A stretch of DNA of 64,000 nucleotides. Origin: Heligmosomoides polygyrus polygyrus. Taxonomy: Eukaryota; Nematoda; Chromadorea; Rhabditida; Heligmosomidae. The stretch lies in contig OX377201.1 of assembly GCA_947396885.1 (NCBI GenBank), positions 66,004,983 through 66,068,982 on the forward strand, given 5' to 3'. This document shows, piece by piece, positions 54,601-62,940 of the stretch (the stretch's first letter is position 1; each line of letters starts with the position of its first letter). The notes beneath the pieces are model-generated. The model worked only from the letters and a program-made list of their open reading frames with translations. It was not told the DNA's origin and ran no database searches. The position numbers and the translations under genes are program-made.

Positions 54601-57306
54601 TGAAGCCTCTAAACTTCTCTCATGGTGTAATCTGCAATCAAGAGGGGGTTTGCGGCTTCTATCGCACGGGAAGCAGACGAACATAGGAGGGAGTGCCGGG
54701 ACCGTGGCGACTGCTGCGGCAGTCGCGATCTACATGCTGTGTGTTGCTACAGTCACTGCTTCGTTTACTGCTTTTGAAACTGCATTAACATATTCCCCTG
54801 GCTTTGCTCAGCCATTTGAGAGGCCTGCGGTCCGCTTAATCGGAGAAAATGGCTACTACGAGAAAGAATTGCATGAACTAATCAAGGAAATAGACAATTG
54901 TTCTCATTGTGAAGACTCAGGGTTCCTTTATTACAATAAGCTCGATTTATAAAAGCCAAATATTTAGATACATTGTAGCATGACTCATAACAAATAGAAT
55001 ACGTGGCGCATCCCAAAAGAGATTGAGTAACGCAGTCCTGTATCCTTTTTATCCTTTGTAGCATATCTTGGGAGTTTGATAGAGCTAAGATTTTACGTCG
55101 CAGTCTACTCAGGAGCGTTGTATGGGTGGCGGCAGGCCGCACGAGCGGCGAAAAAGCGTTCGGAGTTTGAAAAAGGATGTGAAGCAGGAGTCCGCTATCA
55201 TCCAACGGTTATAGAATCGTGGAATGCTCGGTAGGTCTGGACCCGAATCATGACGTTACGTCCTATCGCGTGCGCAAGATGGGCCCCGATTGACCTCCTC
55301 ACGTGCAACTCTTTCGAGAAGCTTTTGCTATTCCGACTCGAAGACTCAAAGGAAATTGTGCTAAACGTCGTTAACCACACGACAGGAACATGATTGGTAG
55401 AAGCGATGAAGAACACCGGAGAACCGCATCAGTGTGGAGCCCGGACATGGGACGAAGGTACTGCAGCTGAACCACCGTCGTAATCCATCTATCGGTGGGG
55501 AGACCTCATGGTCAGTAAATCGAGGCAAAGCCTCTTCGGTAGCAATTCCGGAACCTCCACTGAGCGGCGCTGCTCTTGAAGTGGTGGGGTCACTAAGCAG
55601 ATCGGGTTGTTACGAGTGTTCTCCTACGGCGAAGCGGTCCGCGCGGATCGCCAGCGTGACAGACGAGAGAAGGGGAAGCGTCAGCGTCACAAGCATGCTT
55701 TCGGGTGCGGATATCCCTTCGAAACGCGGTAAAAAGCCGCTTGTCAATGGGTAGTCGCACTCTCACCCTCCGTTTACAGCCGAAGCCGCGTAGGAGGCGA
55801 AAGTGGATTTTGGATCTATCCTAGTCGGGGGAGGGGGCTCGTAGCTAAAAATTGTGCAACAAATTAACTTGGGGTTCATGGAGCGAGTTTTAGAGGACAA
55901 ATTAGGGTCAAAGCTGACCAAATTCACAAAAAACCAACAAAGGTTACAACAAAAACAGAAGAAACTTCAGCACGGTTGTAAACCTATATGCCCCCCCCCC
56001 TCACTAGGAGAGATCCCGGTTATAACACATCAGCCGGCGGTCAATTACTGTGTTTAAATACGCCTCCTCCGCCGGGACGTCTTTACAGCCGCGGGGATAT
56101 GCTTGTTTTTTGTTTGAAGCCGTTCTGTAGATCCCAAGTCAACTGGTTGCGTAATCTTTAGTTATGTGCTGCCCCTCGCTCCCGACTAGGGTAGATCCTG
56201 GATTTTTGCTCCGACCTCTCTGTCTTTGAAATCCAAAGTGCCTGAAGGATGTCTGAAGCATCCGTAGTGTGCAGGGCCGAATGGCGAATTATCCCCGCAA
56301 CCTGCAGTAACTAGTCAGTTCCCATCAATTTGCAACGAATTTCGGCAGACTGAAACGCAGGGTCAGAGTGAGTAAGAAGAGGATGCGGCTAAGCCTCTGT
56401 TCCATTGGCACTGAGCTTGAAATGCCATTGCACTATGAACGCAGGTGTTTATTGATCTTAAGTTCGACTTACGCCTGCAGTGAGCAGACCTTTCATTCTT
56501 GGTGGGCTACCAATTCCTGGCTGAATACGCATTGAAATTTCACTATATTCGGAAGAATTGGATATCGCAAAATTTCAATGCGTACTGAGCATCCCAAAGA
56601 GTATAGAAGTTTATCGCCGACGAGCCCTTTATTTTTGTGCTGCATGCTGTGGCTGGAAAACAACGTTAAAGAAATGGGTGTTTTTGTACCACAGATACGA
56701 AGGGATGAAAGCCAAGAGCAAAAATACGCGTCAAGGACCAAGCACCTATATACGTGCCTTGAAAACCATGAACAAGACAGCCGAAAATGAATTCTCTGTA
56801 ACACTCTTGATCCGTTTCAAGTCGAAAAAGGCTCCTCCCTGAAAGGCTTTCATCCATCCTACTCCCTGCTACTGCGTGCAGCAACTTTCGTCCCGACTAG
56901 TTGTGTTGTAGAGCACAGAGGATTGTAGAGCACAGAGGAGGCGCTCAGACTGCTTACTCACCGTTCTTCTTCAGCCCTGCGGGAATCCATTCGATCCCCA
57001 GGTGCTCCCTCAGCTTGTCCCTCTCGGCCTCGTAGCCGGGCATGCATGCCGTTCCTGAAATGGACTGCTATCAAGCGCGTTCACTCTCGATTACGGCGCT
57101 ACTTCTGAGTAACTGGATCTCGGCAGAAACAAGTCAAGCCCGGCCTTGCGAGCGGGTCATTTAGAGAAGGAGGTTTTCTCGCTATGAAGAGGCACAGGAG
57201 AAGGCAGAGTGCAACAGAACCTACTGAAAACAGTCCCGGAAAGAAACCTGTCCGACTCACCTAATCGCACCAGAATCACTAATGCAAACGCAGATTTCAG
57301 CGGCAT
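24322..57306 (-). CDS. predicted secreted protein with four MAM-like domains
   Basis: I do not recognise a named gene. Nineteen exons rebuild with all junctions in phase to 2,313 coding bases (770 residues plus TGA). The protein starts with a short signal-like segment (MPLKSAFALVILVRLGTAC), then a short linker. Four repeats of about 150-210 residues follow, each with the MAM pattern: Cys-x-Phe and Cys-x-Trp or Cys-x-Tyr near the start, a strand block like GNLTFTYW, a Cys in the middle and a LDDI-type strand before a last Cys. There is no membrane segment at the C-terminus. N-glycosylation sequons (NST, NLT, NMT, NYT) suit an extracellular protein. MAM domains are known as adhesion or protein-binding modules; the ligand here is unknown. 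Introns run up to 12 kb and carry most of the transposons of the window. The ATG directly follows a splice acceptor. Two introns use GC donors. Exons are given in the next five entries. Confidence 0.85.
26190..28510 (+). pseudogene. CR1-like LINE relic 1
   Basis: Endonuclease text (DLVVLAETWLSSED near 26247, EDFNIPDPISHNS near 26590) is followed by reverse-transcriptase text (TDVVYFDFSKAFDNIPVEKL near 27962, FSGVPQVEVQSPILF near 28140) and a degenerate catalytic box in which Tyr of YADD is Asn (near 28234-28245). RT tail text (YMINSQLLKNVDGFE) is near 28420. Many stops and frameshifts. A SINE is inserted at 27391-27530. It lies in an intron of the MAM-repeat gene, on the opposite strand. Confidence 0.75.
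27391..27530 (-). mobile_element. SINE family 3 copy inside LINE relic 1
   Basis: The B-box match GGTTCGAGTTC is the complement of 27428-27438. Flanking text (TATAGCGCCAGGCGG on the plus strand) matches the copy at 39370. It splits the LINE endonuclease-to-RT region. Confidence 0.65.
28511..29745. other. intron sequence of the MAM-repeat gene, unassigned open frames
   Basis: A plus-strand frame at 28500-28700 and a minus-strand frame at 28475-28858 overlap and carry no motif I can name. Nothing else supported. Confidence 0.4.
30273..32232 (-). other. MAM-repeat gene exons 13-15: MAM-like domain 3
   Basis: Exons 32232-32064, 30626-30496, 30437-30273 (residues about 446-600). Landmarks are ELSCDFTRRAASCVWGS, DGEFAVARMETGGSTMLL, VSIQFNLWLTGTAKLQVCLV, LLDCQPAS, RPFRIALRAESPDQG and MVIVDDIRVQ. 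The first intron of this block contains a Penelope endonuclease fragment. Confidence 0.87.
30821..31937 (-). mobile_element. Penelope-like endonuclease fragment between inverted repeats, unit 1
   Basis: A minus-strand frame of 125 codons (31396-31019) has the GIY-YIG-type endonuclease layout of Penelope-like retroelements: VYQIRCRKCGNAHNGKSGR, VEIHNGKGFN and SSRKALEAFWIAARDPSMN. The reverse transcriptase is missing. The unit is enclosed by inverted copies of one sequence, at 30821-31031 and 31689-31937. The Tyr-Ile of the usual YIG motif reads HNG here, so the fragment is probably inactive. Confidence 0.75.
32410..32587 (+). repeat. 178-bp direct repeat, left copy
   Basis: It matches 35118-35297 over its whole length with about 90 percent identity by eye. 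It begins CTCCTATCATTGACCGTTG and ends TACTCACTCCTACTGT. The two copies bracket LINE relic 2. Confidence 0.8.
32588..35117 (+). pseudogene. CR1-like LINE relic 2, nearly complete RT
   Basis: 5'-truncated in the endonuclease domain. Two long frames, 32816-33247 and 33269-33970, carry the RT from YLRETLNFKNMAWK through VTPIPKK, NFRPISIVS, NQFGFLEGRS and VIYFDFKKAFDRVPC. A frameshift follows, and the catalytic YADD is at 34017-34028 in MYADDTKIYK. The C-terminal text runs to about 34945. Polyadenylation-like AATAAA sits at the 3' end (about 35111-35116), right before the direct repeat. It lies in an intron of the MAM-repeat gene, opposite strand. Confidence 0.85.
35118..35297 (+). repeat. 180-bp direct repeat, right copy
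   Basis: Second copy of the sequence at 32410-32587, placed directly after the LINE 3' end. It could be an unusually long target duplication, a pre-existing tandem repeat split by the LINE, or a repeat carried by the element. Confidence 0.8.
35298..38028. other. intron of the MAM-repeat gene, nothing recognised
   Basis: Open frames of 60-125 codons occur on both strands (the longest is minus 35796-35422), but none has recognisable motifs. Two tRNA-like A-box matches near 36110 and 37800 lack a B box. Confidence 0.4.
38029..38887 (-). other. MAM-repeat gene exons 8-12: MAM-like domain 2
   Basis: Exons 38887-38754, 38702-38589, 38522-38452, 38401-38260, 38205-38029 (residues about 233-445). 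Landmarks are DLDCKEFDVCRWRNGGE, LLFNMTGSYNGPEGRYAVLY, ISCQSQTENTLLLRFW, VELEACAISLMGEEIEC, SVRVRSFNPDF and LVLIDDLSYRATLC, then a linker ending LLLNRNVNSAK. Introns are 51-70 bp. Exon 10 ends AAG|GCAAGT, a GC donor. Confidence 0.87.
39370..39512 (-). mobile_element. SINE family 3, best-preserved copy
   Basis: The A-box match TGGTGTAGTGTC is the complement of 39453-39464. The B-box match GGTTCGAGCCC is the complement of 39407-39417. A shared tail reading CTAGAGTTGTGATCGAAACG on the minus strand follows. The T stem (CGGGG with CCCCG) pairs fully here. Confidence 0.75.
39750..39863 (+). mobile_element. SINE family 3, plus-strand copy
   Basis: Text from CGATCAAACGGAGTCGGTG to CTTCTAGAGTTTTGAT matches the 39370 copy in inverted orientation, about 240 bp away. 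The B box is eroded (GCGGGCCTGAGGCC). Confidence 0.6.
39877..40032 (+). repeat. (TA)n, (GTTT)n and poly-G simple repeats
   Basis: A TA tract at about 39880-39909, GTTT repeats at about 39946-39965 and a run of 22 or more G near 40011-40032. Confidence 0.85.
40078..40262 (+). repeat. 42-bp tandem repeat, four units
   Basis: Four units of 40-42 bp each begin TGTCAMCGAYGT (starting about 40096, 40138, 40180 and 40222) and hold a TTCGGATTC or TCCGGCTTG core. The period of 42 bp keeps a frame open, so open frames here are artefacts. Related units occur at 8110-8245. Confidence 0.8.
40263..40935 (+). repeat. purine-rich GACCGGTGAAGG minisatellite
   Basis: About 670 bp of imperfect repeats of GGGACCGGTGAAGG and GGGACCAGTGAAGG, with runs of up to 18 G. 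The plus strand is almost free of C outside the ACC word. Long open frames on both strands (one of 215 codons on the minus strand) follow from the repeat and are not genes. Confidence 0.9.
41203..41330 (+). repeat. dispersed repeat shared with 3466-3640
   Basis: Shares GAGCGCGAAATCTTTC, AAGCTG-TCGTG-GAAACTGCTC-type text and CCCAGG in the same order and spacing as 3481-3605. Function unknown. Confidence 0.55.
41510..41880 (+). repeat. ~52-bp tandem repeats with TATA-like boxes and CACCAT microsatellite
   Basis: Five units with the core GTCGAGTGATCTAACC (41552, 41602, 41652, 41769 and 41819 approximately) form two blocks. Each block is preceded by CACCACCTATATATAAAAGAG. A CAC/CAT microsatellite separates the blocks. 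Both blocks look like one duplicated segment. Confidence 0.75.
41930..42870 (+). repeat. degenerate purine-rich and 42-bp-type repeat zone
   Basis: Alternating stretches of purine-rich text (GGACCAGGA, GGAGGGG) and degenerate 42-bp-type units (near 41950, 42225, 42480-42575 and 42850). It reads as an older version of the array at 40078-40935. Confidence 0.55.
44930..45095 (+). repeat. dispersed repeat, copy 1
   Basis: Shares AATTTCAAGTTGA, GATCATTAG and AGAGCTCGGAA text, then GGGTGGCCTGAC, with the complement of 52560-52835. Non-coding. Confidence 0.6.
45111..45240. mobile_element. A-type MITE, copy 1
   Basis: 130 bp. It starts GCCCTAGTTTATACTTGC and ends with the inverted form (GCAAGTATAGGGC). 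TAA flanks both ends (45108-45110 and 45241-45243), as expected for a PIF/Harbinger-type 3-bp target duplication. The interior is palindromic around GATATCG-type text. A second copy is at 45656. Confidence 0.75.
45245..45651. mobile_element. B-type MITE, GC-rich palindrome
   Basis: 407 bp. Ends are GCCCCTTTCATACTCGT and its inverse. The interior is GGC/GCC-rich and strongly self-complementary. Several long open frames in all directions are by-products of the GC content. Confidence 0.75.
45656..45790. mobile_element. A-type MITE, copy 2
   Basis: 135 bp, with ends GCCCTAGTTTACACTTGC and GCAAGTATAAACTAGGGC, closely similar to the copy at 45111. It lies 4 bp after the B-type element. Confidence 0.8.
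45796..45927. mobile_element. C-type MITE
   Basis: 132 bp with inverted ends (GGCCCCCCACTTCTGCGGC on the left, GCCGCAGAATCTATGGGGGCC on the right, one bulge). It starts 5 bp after the A-type copy. Confidence 0.65.
45928..47419. other. intron DNA with AT-rich repeat ends
   Basis: 46560-46660 is TTAAATTT- and CGTTAAATT-rich and resembles 2345-2465 and 47860-47945. The rest shows nothing I recognise. Confidence 0.45.
47420..47685 (-). mobile_element. tRNA-derived SINE, family 1, copy 2
   Basis: Matches 435-726 through most of its length. The A-box region is the complement of 47662-47673, and the B-box-like GGTTCGGATTT is the complement of 47611-47621. Confidence 0.7.
48182..51757 (+). pseudogene. 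CR1-like LINE relic 3 with ORF1, endonuclease and RT
   Basis: The order is complete: ORF1-like text (LVINGLPKSPAS, RMGREENSRPRLVK, then MTPDERKRENELRQEA near 48521), endonuclease start (CFMFNSRSVVNKLHHLHYF near 48706), SDH motif text (TSDHKIIKFC near 49700), RT (EQHGFLRGTSTSDLL near 50520, VMYFDLSKASDKVSHSKLL near 50618) and the catalytic YVDD box at 50905-50916. A C-terminal part follows to about 51757. A palindromic element splits the endonuclease (49272-49637). Stops and frameshifts are many. Confidence 0.85.
49272..49637. mobile_element. palindromic insertion with G/C-run ends
   Basis: Begins GGGGGGGGAGGCACT and ends GTGCCCCCCCC, so the ends are inverted. Inside, GTCGACAGGTTCACCGTGGC (49448) is mirrored by CCCTGTACGTATCG-TGGTGAACCTGTCGAC (to 49587), around two direct copies of a 27-bp GTGGGTCGATACGTG unit. 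It interrupts the endonuclease of LINE relic 3, so it is younger than that LINE. Confidence 0.65.
52218..52375 (+). repeat. (ATGT)n microsatellite
   Basis: About 30 perfect GTAT units from 52218 to 52337, then a short interrupted part. It lies some 450 bp after the readable end of LINE relic 3. Confidence 0.95.
52560..52835 (-). repeat. dispersed repeat, copy 2
   Basis: Inverse of the 44930-45095 repeat, longer on one side. It is preceded at 52505-52550 by CGTTAA-type AT-rich text related to 2345-2465. Confidence 0.6.
52836..56961. other. intron 2 DNA of the MAM-repeat gene, mostly unassigned
   Basis: Short hairpins occur at 53013-53062 (GTTGCCAC with GTGGCAAC arms) and 56528-56584 (ACGCATTGAAATTT and its inverse). 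Open frames of about 100 codons at 54372-54952 (+), 55434-55754 (+) and 54882-55205 (-) carry no motif I recognise. They may be retroelement remnants. Confidence 0.4.
56962..57306 (-). other. MAM-repeat gene exons 1-2: signal segment and linker
   Basis: Exons 57306-57261 and 57054-56962 (residues 1-46). Exon 1 encodes MPLKSAFALVILVRL. Exon 2 continues GTACMPGYEAERDKLREHLG and ends after KKN. A cleavage near GTA-C is plausible but not certain. Exon 2 ends in phase 1 and joins exon 3, which starts in the matching phase, across a 12.1-kb intron. Confidence 0.75.
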
Positions 57307-57316
57307 CTGAGGAAGA
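57307..57316 (-). promoter_or_regulatory. splice acceptor directly before the MAM-repeat gene ATG
   Basis: On the minus strand CTTCTTCCTCAG is followed at once by ATG. With no coding exon upstream, this is best read as an SL trans-splice site and supports the chosen start. Confidence 0.6.
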
Positions 57317-58430
57317 AGCGGTGACAGTAATAAGCCGAATCGAACCCTAGCGGCGGTGGTGTGGATGGGTGCGCGTGTCTGTGTATCTGTTTGGAGAACC
57401 CGTTAGGAGAGTGCCCGCCCTGACGAATGAAGCCAGAACAGGAGTGGACGGGAGTGAAGAATCTCGAACGAAAGCCGAAGGATCGTGAAAAAGCCTTCGT
57501 CGCCCGGCTTTCGCCCCGCCACTTCATCGCCTCATTCCGCTCCATCGCAAGGGCGCCGTAATTGAGAGCTTGAGACGATCTCCTCCGTCTGGACGCTCGG
57601 AAACGGCGGGAGCTATGCTTGCTACAACACTGTTTCACGCATCAACACAAGACTCCTGATCTGATGCGTAGGGAAGACTCTCCTATTCTTTCTCGTTTTA
57701 CAACTCTCAAGTTCGCCTTCTAAGAAAAATTCTTGCAAGCAAACACGAAGTCTTTGCAGGAGAAAGTGCGGGCATGTACAAACTCTGAAGCTCTTCTTTT
57801 TGCCGTTTGCTGATCGCCAATTGGCATGCACATCGAACAACATTGTGTATCTGCGTTCATTTCTGCTAGTGCGGGTTACAGCATGGTCAGCCTTTTTAGG
57901 TTGTGGCTGATGATTCGCTGAGAAAACCAGTTCGCAGTGAGAAGGAGAACGAGCTGAGATGCATGCCGAATGCAGAACTTAATCTACGCCTTAAAAACTG
58001 ACTCCTGTCCTTCCAAGACCAAAAGGTCGTGAATCCTAACAGTCGATACAACTCATGAGCAGCCTTCGGCTTAGCCTTCGGAAATAGTGGCTGACGCTGG
58101 GAGATACGGGAATTTCCCATATGTAATGATGGGTTATGTGTAGCATGTCTGTACCAAAGAAATCAACCAACAACAAAAAAACTTAATAACAGCGAACTTG
58201 GACTGTTATACACTGGGACGTTTCTGGGATGTCAGAGAAATAGATGGCCAAAGTCGAAGTGGAATTTTTCAGAAAGGCCAGCGACAGCAGTTGGCCTAAC
58301 CTTTGGAATAAACACACACACATCCTCGTTACATAAGAGGGGCAAAATGCGGTTGATCAATTATCTTCCGGGGTGCGTCGTTGAACAAGGGTGATGCAAA
58401 TTCAACAAATTCAATTCATCAATTCATCCT
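57317..58430. other. region upstream of the MAM-repeat gene
   Basis: Its promoter should lie here. Overlapping minus-strand open frames (57638-57297, 57843-57622 and 58120-57896) have no recognisable motif. The right part may already belong to the 5' side of the Penelope relic. Confidence 0.4.
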
Positions 58431-59860
58431 TTTAAAGTGAAGACAATTATCAGCGGTGTCGACAGCCATACAGACCGCATTTCCTGGTTACAGAATCTAG
58501 TTCTGATTTTGCTGCTCTTCATACCCTCACATCTGCCAAACACCAATAATTTCCTCGAAAGGCAATGTGCATCTAGGACAGAGGAGGGATACATCATGGA
58601 ATCCTTCGATGTCACCTCGTTGTACACTAGCGTTAAGAAGGAAAGCGCCTTGCAGGTCGTATCTGAATTCATCACTGAGCACCAAGCAAGCGTAAGCTTG
58701 TTCGTCATCAGTGTAACTCAGATAATGATGACATTGGTAATGATGGTTGAAGTGCAACGTATTCAAGTGATCAGGAGAGTGTTACGATTAGAAGGTTGCT
58801 AGCGGTGGCATTTGTGTACAAGGTGGAAAACCCAGTCTTGGAACGCAAACCCGCACTTTACTGTAGGTATATAGACGACTGCTTTATAGTGTGTTCTACT
58901 CAAACTGAGATGGACACTTGCTTCGTTTAGTTTCGTCTGATACCGAACCAAAGTCGTTCTCTCGGAAAATGGCAGGTGACATTGCAAGGGCAAATGGATA
59001 CCCAATGCAGCATTGGCATAAGGGGCGTAAACAGCAAGCCAATGCTTTGGCCCGCCGCGAGGAGGAGCGCGGCAAGGTGCCGTTTTGTGTGCTTTTCATA
59101 TCGAACGATGTGAGTGCGGAGATATAAAAGTGTCTGCGCACAGCTGATCTTCAAGACAAGTGAGGGTCATTGATGTCCCTCCTAGGTCCTTGAAGTGGCT
59201 GCTTGTTCGTAACCGCATCTACGACAGGACCTGCTCAACTCCATCCTGCGCTGTTTGTCCTAATATGAAAGAGGGGATTGTATGGCATCTGGTGTGGTTT
59301 ACTTTATGTCATGCAATGAATGTGGGAAGAGTTCATAGACCCCTATGTATAAGGGCTAAGGAGCATTTGGATAGCCTTAGAAAAGGCAACGTCCTGACTC
59401 CTTGGGGGAACACAGAGTCCGCTGCCATGCAGGTGTGATGTTGCAGGTGTCCACGTCCATCTTGGGGTGAGAAAGTGACATCTCGGCAAGCAAGACACTC
59501 GAGGCGCTCTGGATCACAGCTAGGAATCCTGGGATCGACCGGAAGGGAGAGCCCTGTTATACTCCCGCTGTAGTTTCTGCGGAAGGGCGGGAATCGCGCC
59601 GAGATCCCTCACCTGGCCAATCGCCGCGTCCCGGCACGCCCGCCGTCCGCGGTGCACCCTTAGTCCGCGGACGTTCCGCGGATGCTCCCGCGGGAGTATA
59701 ACAGAGGCCTAACGCTAACCCAAGAACTAGCGCCTTTCTTAGATCCATGATCTACTTTATCTGACCTGCTCAGTATTTAAGTCGTGTGGTCCCAGGCTGA
59801 AGCTCATTCACCCTAGTTACTCCCAGCTACGAGTGAGCGGTGGTCCTCGACGGCAACCAT
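58431..59860 (+). pseudogene. Penelope-like retroelement relic with RT and GIY-YIG endonuclease
   Basis: RT text typical of Penelope elements: NTNNFLERQCASRTEEGYIM, ESFDVTSLYTSV near 58600 and the catalytic YIDD at 58868-58879 in YCRYIDDCFIVCS. Then FSRKMAGDIARANGYP and the endonuclease part NRIYDRTCSTPSCAVCPN (59208), RPLCIRAKEHLDSLRKGN and TLEALWITARNPGIDRK (to 59550). A MITE interrupts it at 59551-59709, and the frame resumes with LTQELAPFL. Stops and frameshifts show that it is inactive. Confidence 0.8.
59551..59709. mobile_element. GC-rich MITE, M type, copy 3
   Basis: 159 bp. It starts GCCCTGTTATACTCCCGC and ends GCGGGAGTATAACAGAGGC. Same family as 17388-17519. It interrupts the Penelope relic close to its C-terminus. 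Confidence 0.8.
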
Positions 59861-60947
59861 CTGTCAGGTCAGTCGCCCTCCGCAACTCCCATTTCTGATC
59901 CTATGTCTATTTTCTCTAACAAGACAATTTCTTGTAAGAAGATTACTCTGTAGGATGAAATGACGTTTGGGCGAATGGCGTTGTGAATATTTCCGACTTT
60001 TCCAGGCTCCGACGAAGGCAAAGCTGACGAGACCTCAATAGAATGAAGCTGTTAATAATCTTGGTCGATAGCTTATCAAGAAAGTATCAGAATTGAACAC
60101 GTCATGCCAAGATTTGTGGAAAGTTGAACCTGATCAAATTCATCATTCTCGGTGAAGCGGAAATAGATTCAAACGTGTGGTTGGATTTTTGCCGAAAACG
60201 TATTCTTTTCACCGCCACTGTTTTAGTTTTTATCTGCTTTCATTTTATCAGCCTTTTACGTGATATTTGTAACGCTTAAAAAGTTCTTCTTCCCAGCTGT
60301 GGTTTCGTATGGGGTTCTCGTGCAGCTGCATTTGCAGAAGGAGTCATGTTGTGAACACTGAACTGAATACTATGCAGCTTTGAATGCTTATTGTTCTAAA
60401 GTCAGAAATAACGATTTTCTACTGGCAGTCTTTGGATCAATCAGGACTAGTTCAACTTTTGCCGATTTTCGAAAGCTGCCATGGACATCACACATTCTTT
60501 AACCAGAAGGAGCGGCACCTGCTTCCGAAATCGTGCAAAAAAATCTGTTCTCACAGGCTATGATTGCTAGTTGGTAAGGGCGCTTTGAATCGATCACGGA
60601 GTCGCAACCGAAGGCTTGACTTGTCACGGAAATAATTTTCTGCCATCTGAAGAAAACAACGTCAGAGAGTGAAATCTCACCCTTTAAGATCTCAAGCACT
60701 ATTATTATAAAATTAAAGGACTAGCTTCTCTCGGTGATCTTCGTCAGGGTTAGGAGGGTCGACTTTTGGCGTTCGGTGAAAAAATCGATAAATCGCGCCA
60801 ATAGATTTTCGAAAATTCCGAGAACCCACGTAGAAAATGCTCTTCATAAACAAGTTGGCTTTCAAACGGGAATCTGTTTTGAAAATTCCTTTCTTCTATT
60901 TCCTGACGCCCTATTAGATTTTCGCAAATTCTGAGAAATCTACGATT
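59861..60947. other. no feature recognised
   Basis: AT-rich DNA with no supported exon or repeat. Confidence 0.4.
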
Positions 60948-62940
60948 TATGTATATTTCAGTTTACAGGGTGCGTAAAAAGTATTGACGCAGTAAATGAC
61001 GGTTGTGGAAATAGTATTGCGCAGAAAGTTTTCAAATATTCACTTGAGAAATATGGAAAATGATCTTGTGAACACGATAGAGTAACTCGTAATTGACATT
61101 GGCTCCTTTACTGAGAATACAGGAGCGAAAACGACGGAAAAATTCATGAGCATGCGCCGCAAGTACTCGCTTGGATTTCGTCCCGTGCTTTTAACAGGGT
61201 AGCCTTCTGCGACTGGTCACTTCTGCTGAAAGTAGCTCAGACCTCATTCTCTAAAATCGCCTAAAAAGAGTAATCCAGCAGATTCATGTTTAAGCTGTGC
61301 TCGTCTGAGAAGCTGCCTACACCTGCGCGCGTTATCTGCTTACCGTTATCGAACAGAGATTGATAATTTTGGATTCGAACGTTATCGTGATTGAACATAT
61401 TGTAATCATTATCTGTTATAACAGAGCCGTGGTTGACGTTTAGGTTGCTGACCTCTTTCCTCACCAACCGTTTCGAACAGCGCCTAATTCTCTTGTTAGG
61501 GAAATATTCAGCTCTTTGGGTAACAGACAAAAAAGGGCCACCGTAGCGACGATGGTCATGTTTCATCAGTTTTTTTTTTCGTGAGTATTTTTTCAGCACA
61601 ATACAGGAAACAAAAATAACACACAAAAACCTAGAGAGGTAGAAAGAGAAAGCTGGAGCTGAAACAAAATGTAGGTGCGTCAATACTTTTTACGCACCCT
61701 GTATTGTTCTGCCAACGAGATTTTTAGGTGGTAACTTTATTACGGCCTGACGTTTCGACGAAGCCGTCGTCCTCAGGGGCCTAAAAGCAGCTCGAGACGT
61801 TAGATCGGTGTTTTACCCAGCCAAGCGCACCACTCGCGCTAGCATTTTTGACCTACAGTTGGAAGCACACTCCGAAAGTCCTGAATTATGAAGCACCTTA
61901 CGCAGTGTTCCACCGTTGGTGAGTGGCGTTTGCGCTACCACCCTAAGTCACTCAGTAACGAGTAGGGAATGGAATACACTGCACAGTTCAATGTCGAGTT
62001 CAGCGTGCCCCTTCCCCTACTGGTCATTTTCATAGCTCGCAGAACGGTGCAAACGGGAGGAAGTCGTTTGTTATGGCTAAACACTCGTTGCGGTTGTTCA
62101 TTGCTGGATTTTTGCTAGAAATCCAGAATGCGCGAGCGCTTTTCTAGACGAGATCTCCGTCTCGAACGCCAACACCCTACACTCGATATCATAGTCGTTA
62201 CCCCTTGTGCCTCCACTCCATGTTTCCCAAGTGGTGTTAAGAGGTTGCAGCGTCGTTTACCGGTGGAGAGTCGTTAGATACACCGCCCTCAGAAAGAGGC
62301 GGGGCGAGGGGCGCGTCGAAGACAAGATGTCCGAGTCCCTGCCTTTACATGGAGGCATTGCACTTCTAATCACTTCCCCTAGCCCTGCATCTCTATCCTG
62401 AACTGATTTCGTTCTTGAGACAAGAGTCAGAACCTTGTTCACCATATTTGGAACAAAAGAGTTTTCAGCTGCAGTACCAAGGCTTTCTTCAAGTTCCGCC
62501 AGTGTAGAACTGACCGGATTCACCCATAGTCTCAAGTTGAGGCGAAATTTTCAAGAATTATGGTGAAAATTGAAAGAATCTAGAGAGAAGAGCGACGTTC
62601 TCCTTTCATCAACTGCCTCCATAACCGAGCCGATTGGAAAATGACCCCAGTGTCCCCCGAGATGCGCTTCCCAATGTCCTCTATCAGTTGTTAGGTTTTT
62701 GGACGATGTCACGCCAATTAACGACGGTTTCGCACGCAACAAACTTGTCCAAATAGAGCGGCGCGAGCAGGGCGGGAACTGGGCGGCGGGCAGCACGGTG
62801 TACCGAACGACTGCCCACTGATCTAACGCCTCGAGCTGCTTTTAGGCCCCCGAGGACGACGACATCGTCGAAACGTCAGGCCATAATAAAGTTACCACCT
62901 AAAAACCTCGTTGGCAGAACAATACACTGAAATATACATT
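60948..62940 (-). mobile_element. Penelope-like endonuclease fragment between inverted repeats, unit 2
   Basis: Inverted arms lie at 60948-60965 plus 61702-61800 (split by a maT element) and at 62829-62940. Both carry a GACGACG-TCGTCGAAACGTCAGGCC-type block and a TTCTGCCAACGAGG end. Inside, on the minus strand near 62190-62030, endonuclease C-terminal text (DYDIECRVLAFETEISSRKA, then a frameshift, then NNRNECLAITNDFLPFAPF) is readable. The RT is missing. The layout is the same as at 30821-31937. Confidence 0.7.
60966..61701 (-). mobile_element. maT/mariner deletion derivative, copy 2
   Basis: 736 bp, flanked by TA, with the same terminal repeats as 11320-12052 and the same internal structure in reverse. 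The minus-strand frame 61683-61261 ends LNMNLLDYSF, with the third catalytic Asp, like copy 1. It is inserted in the left arm of the Penelope unit. Confidence 0.85.
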
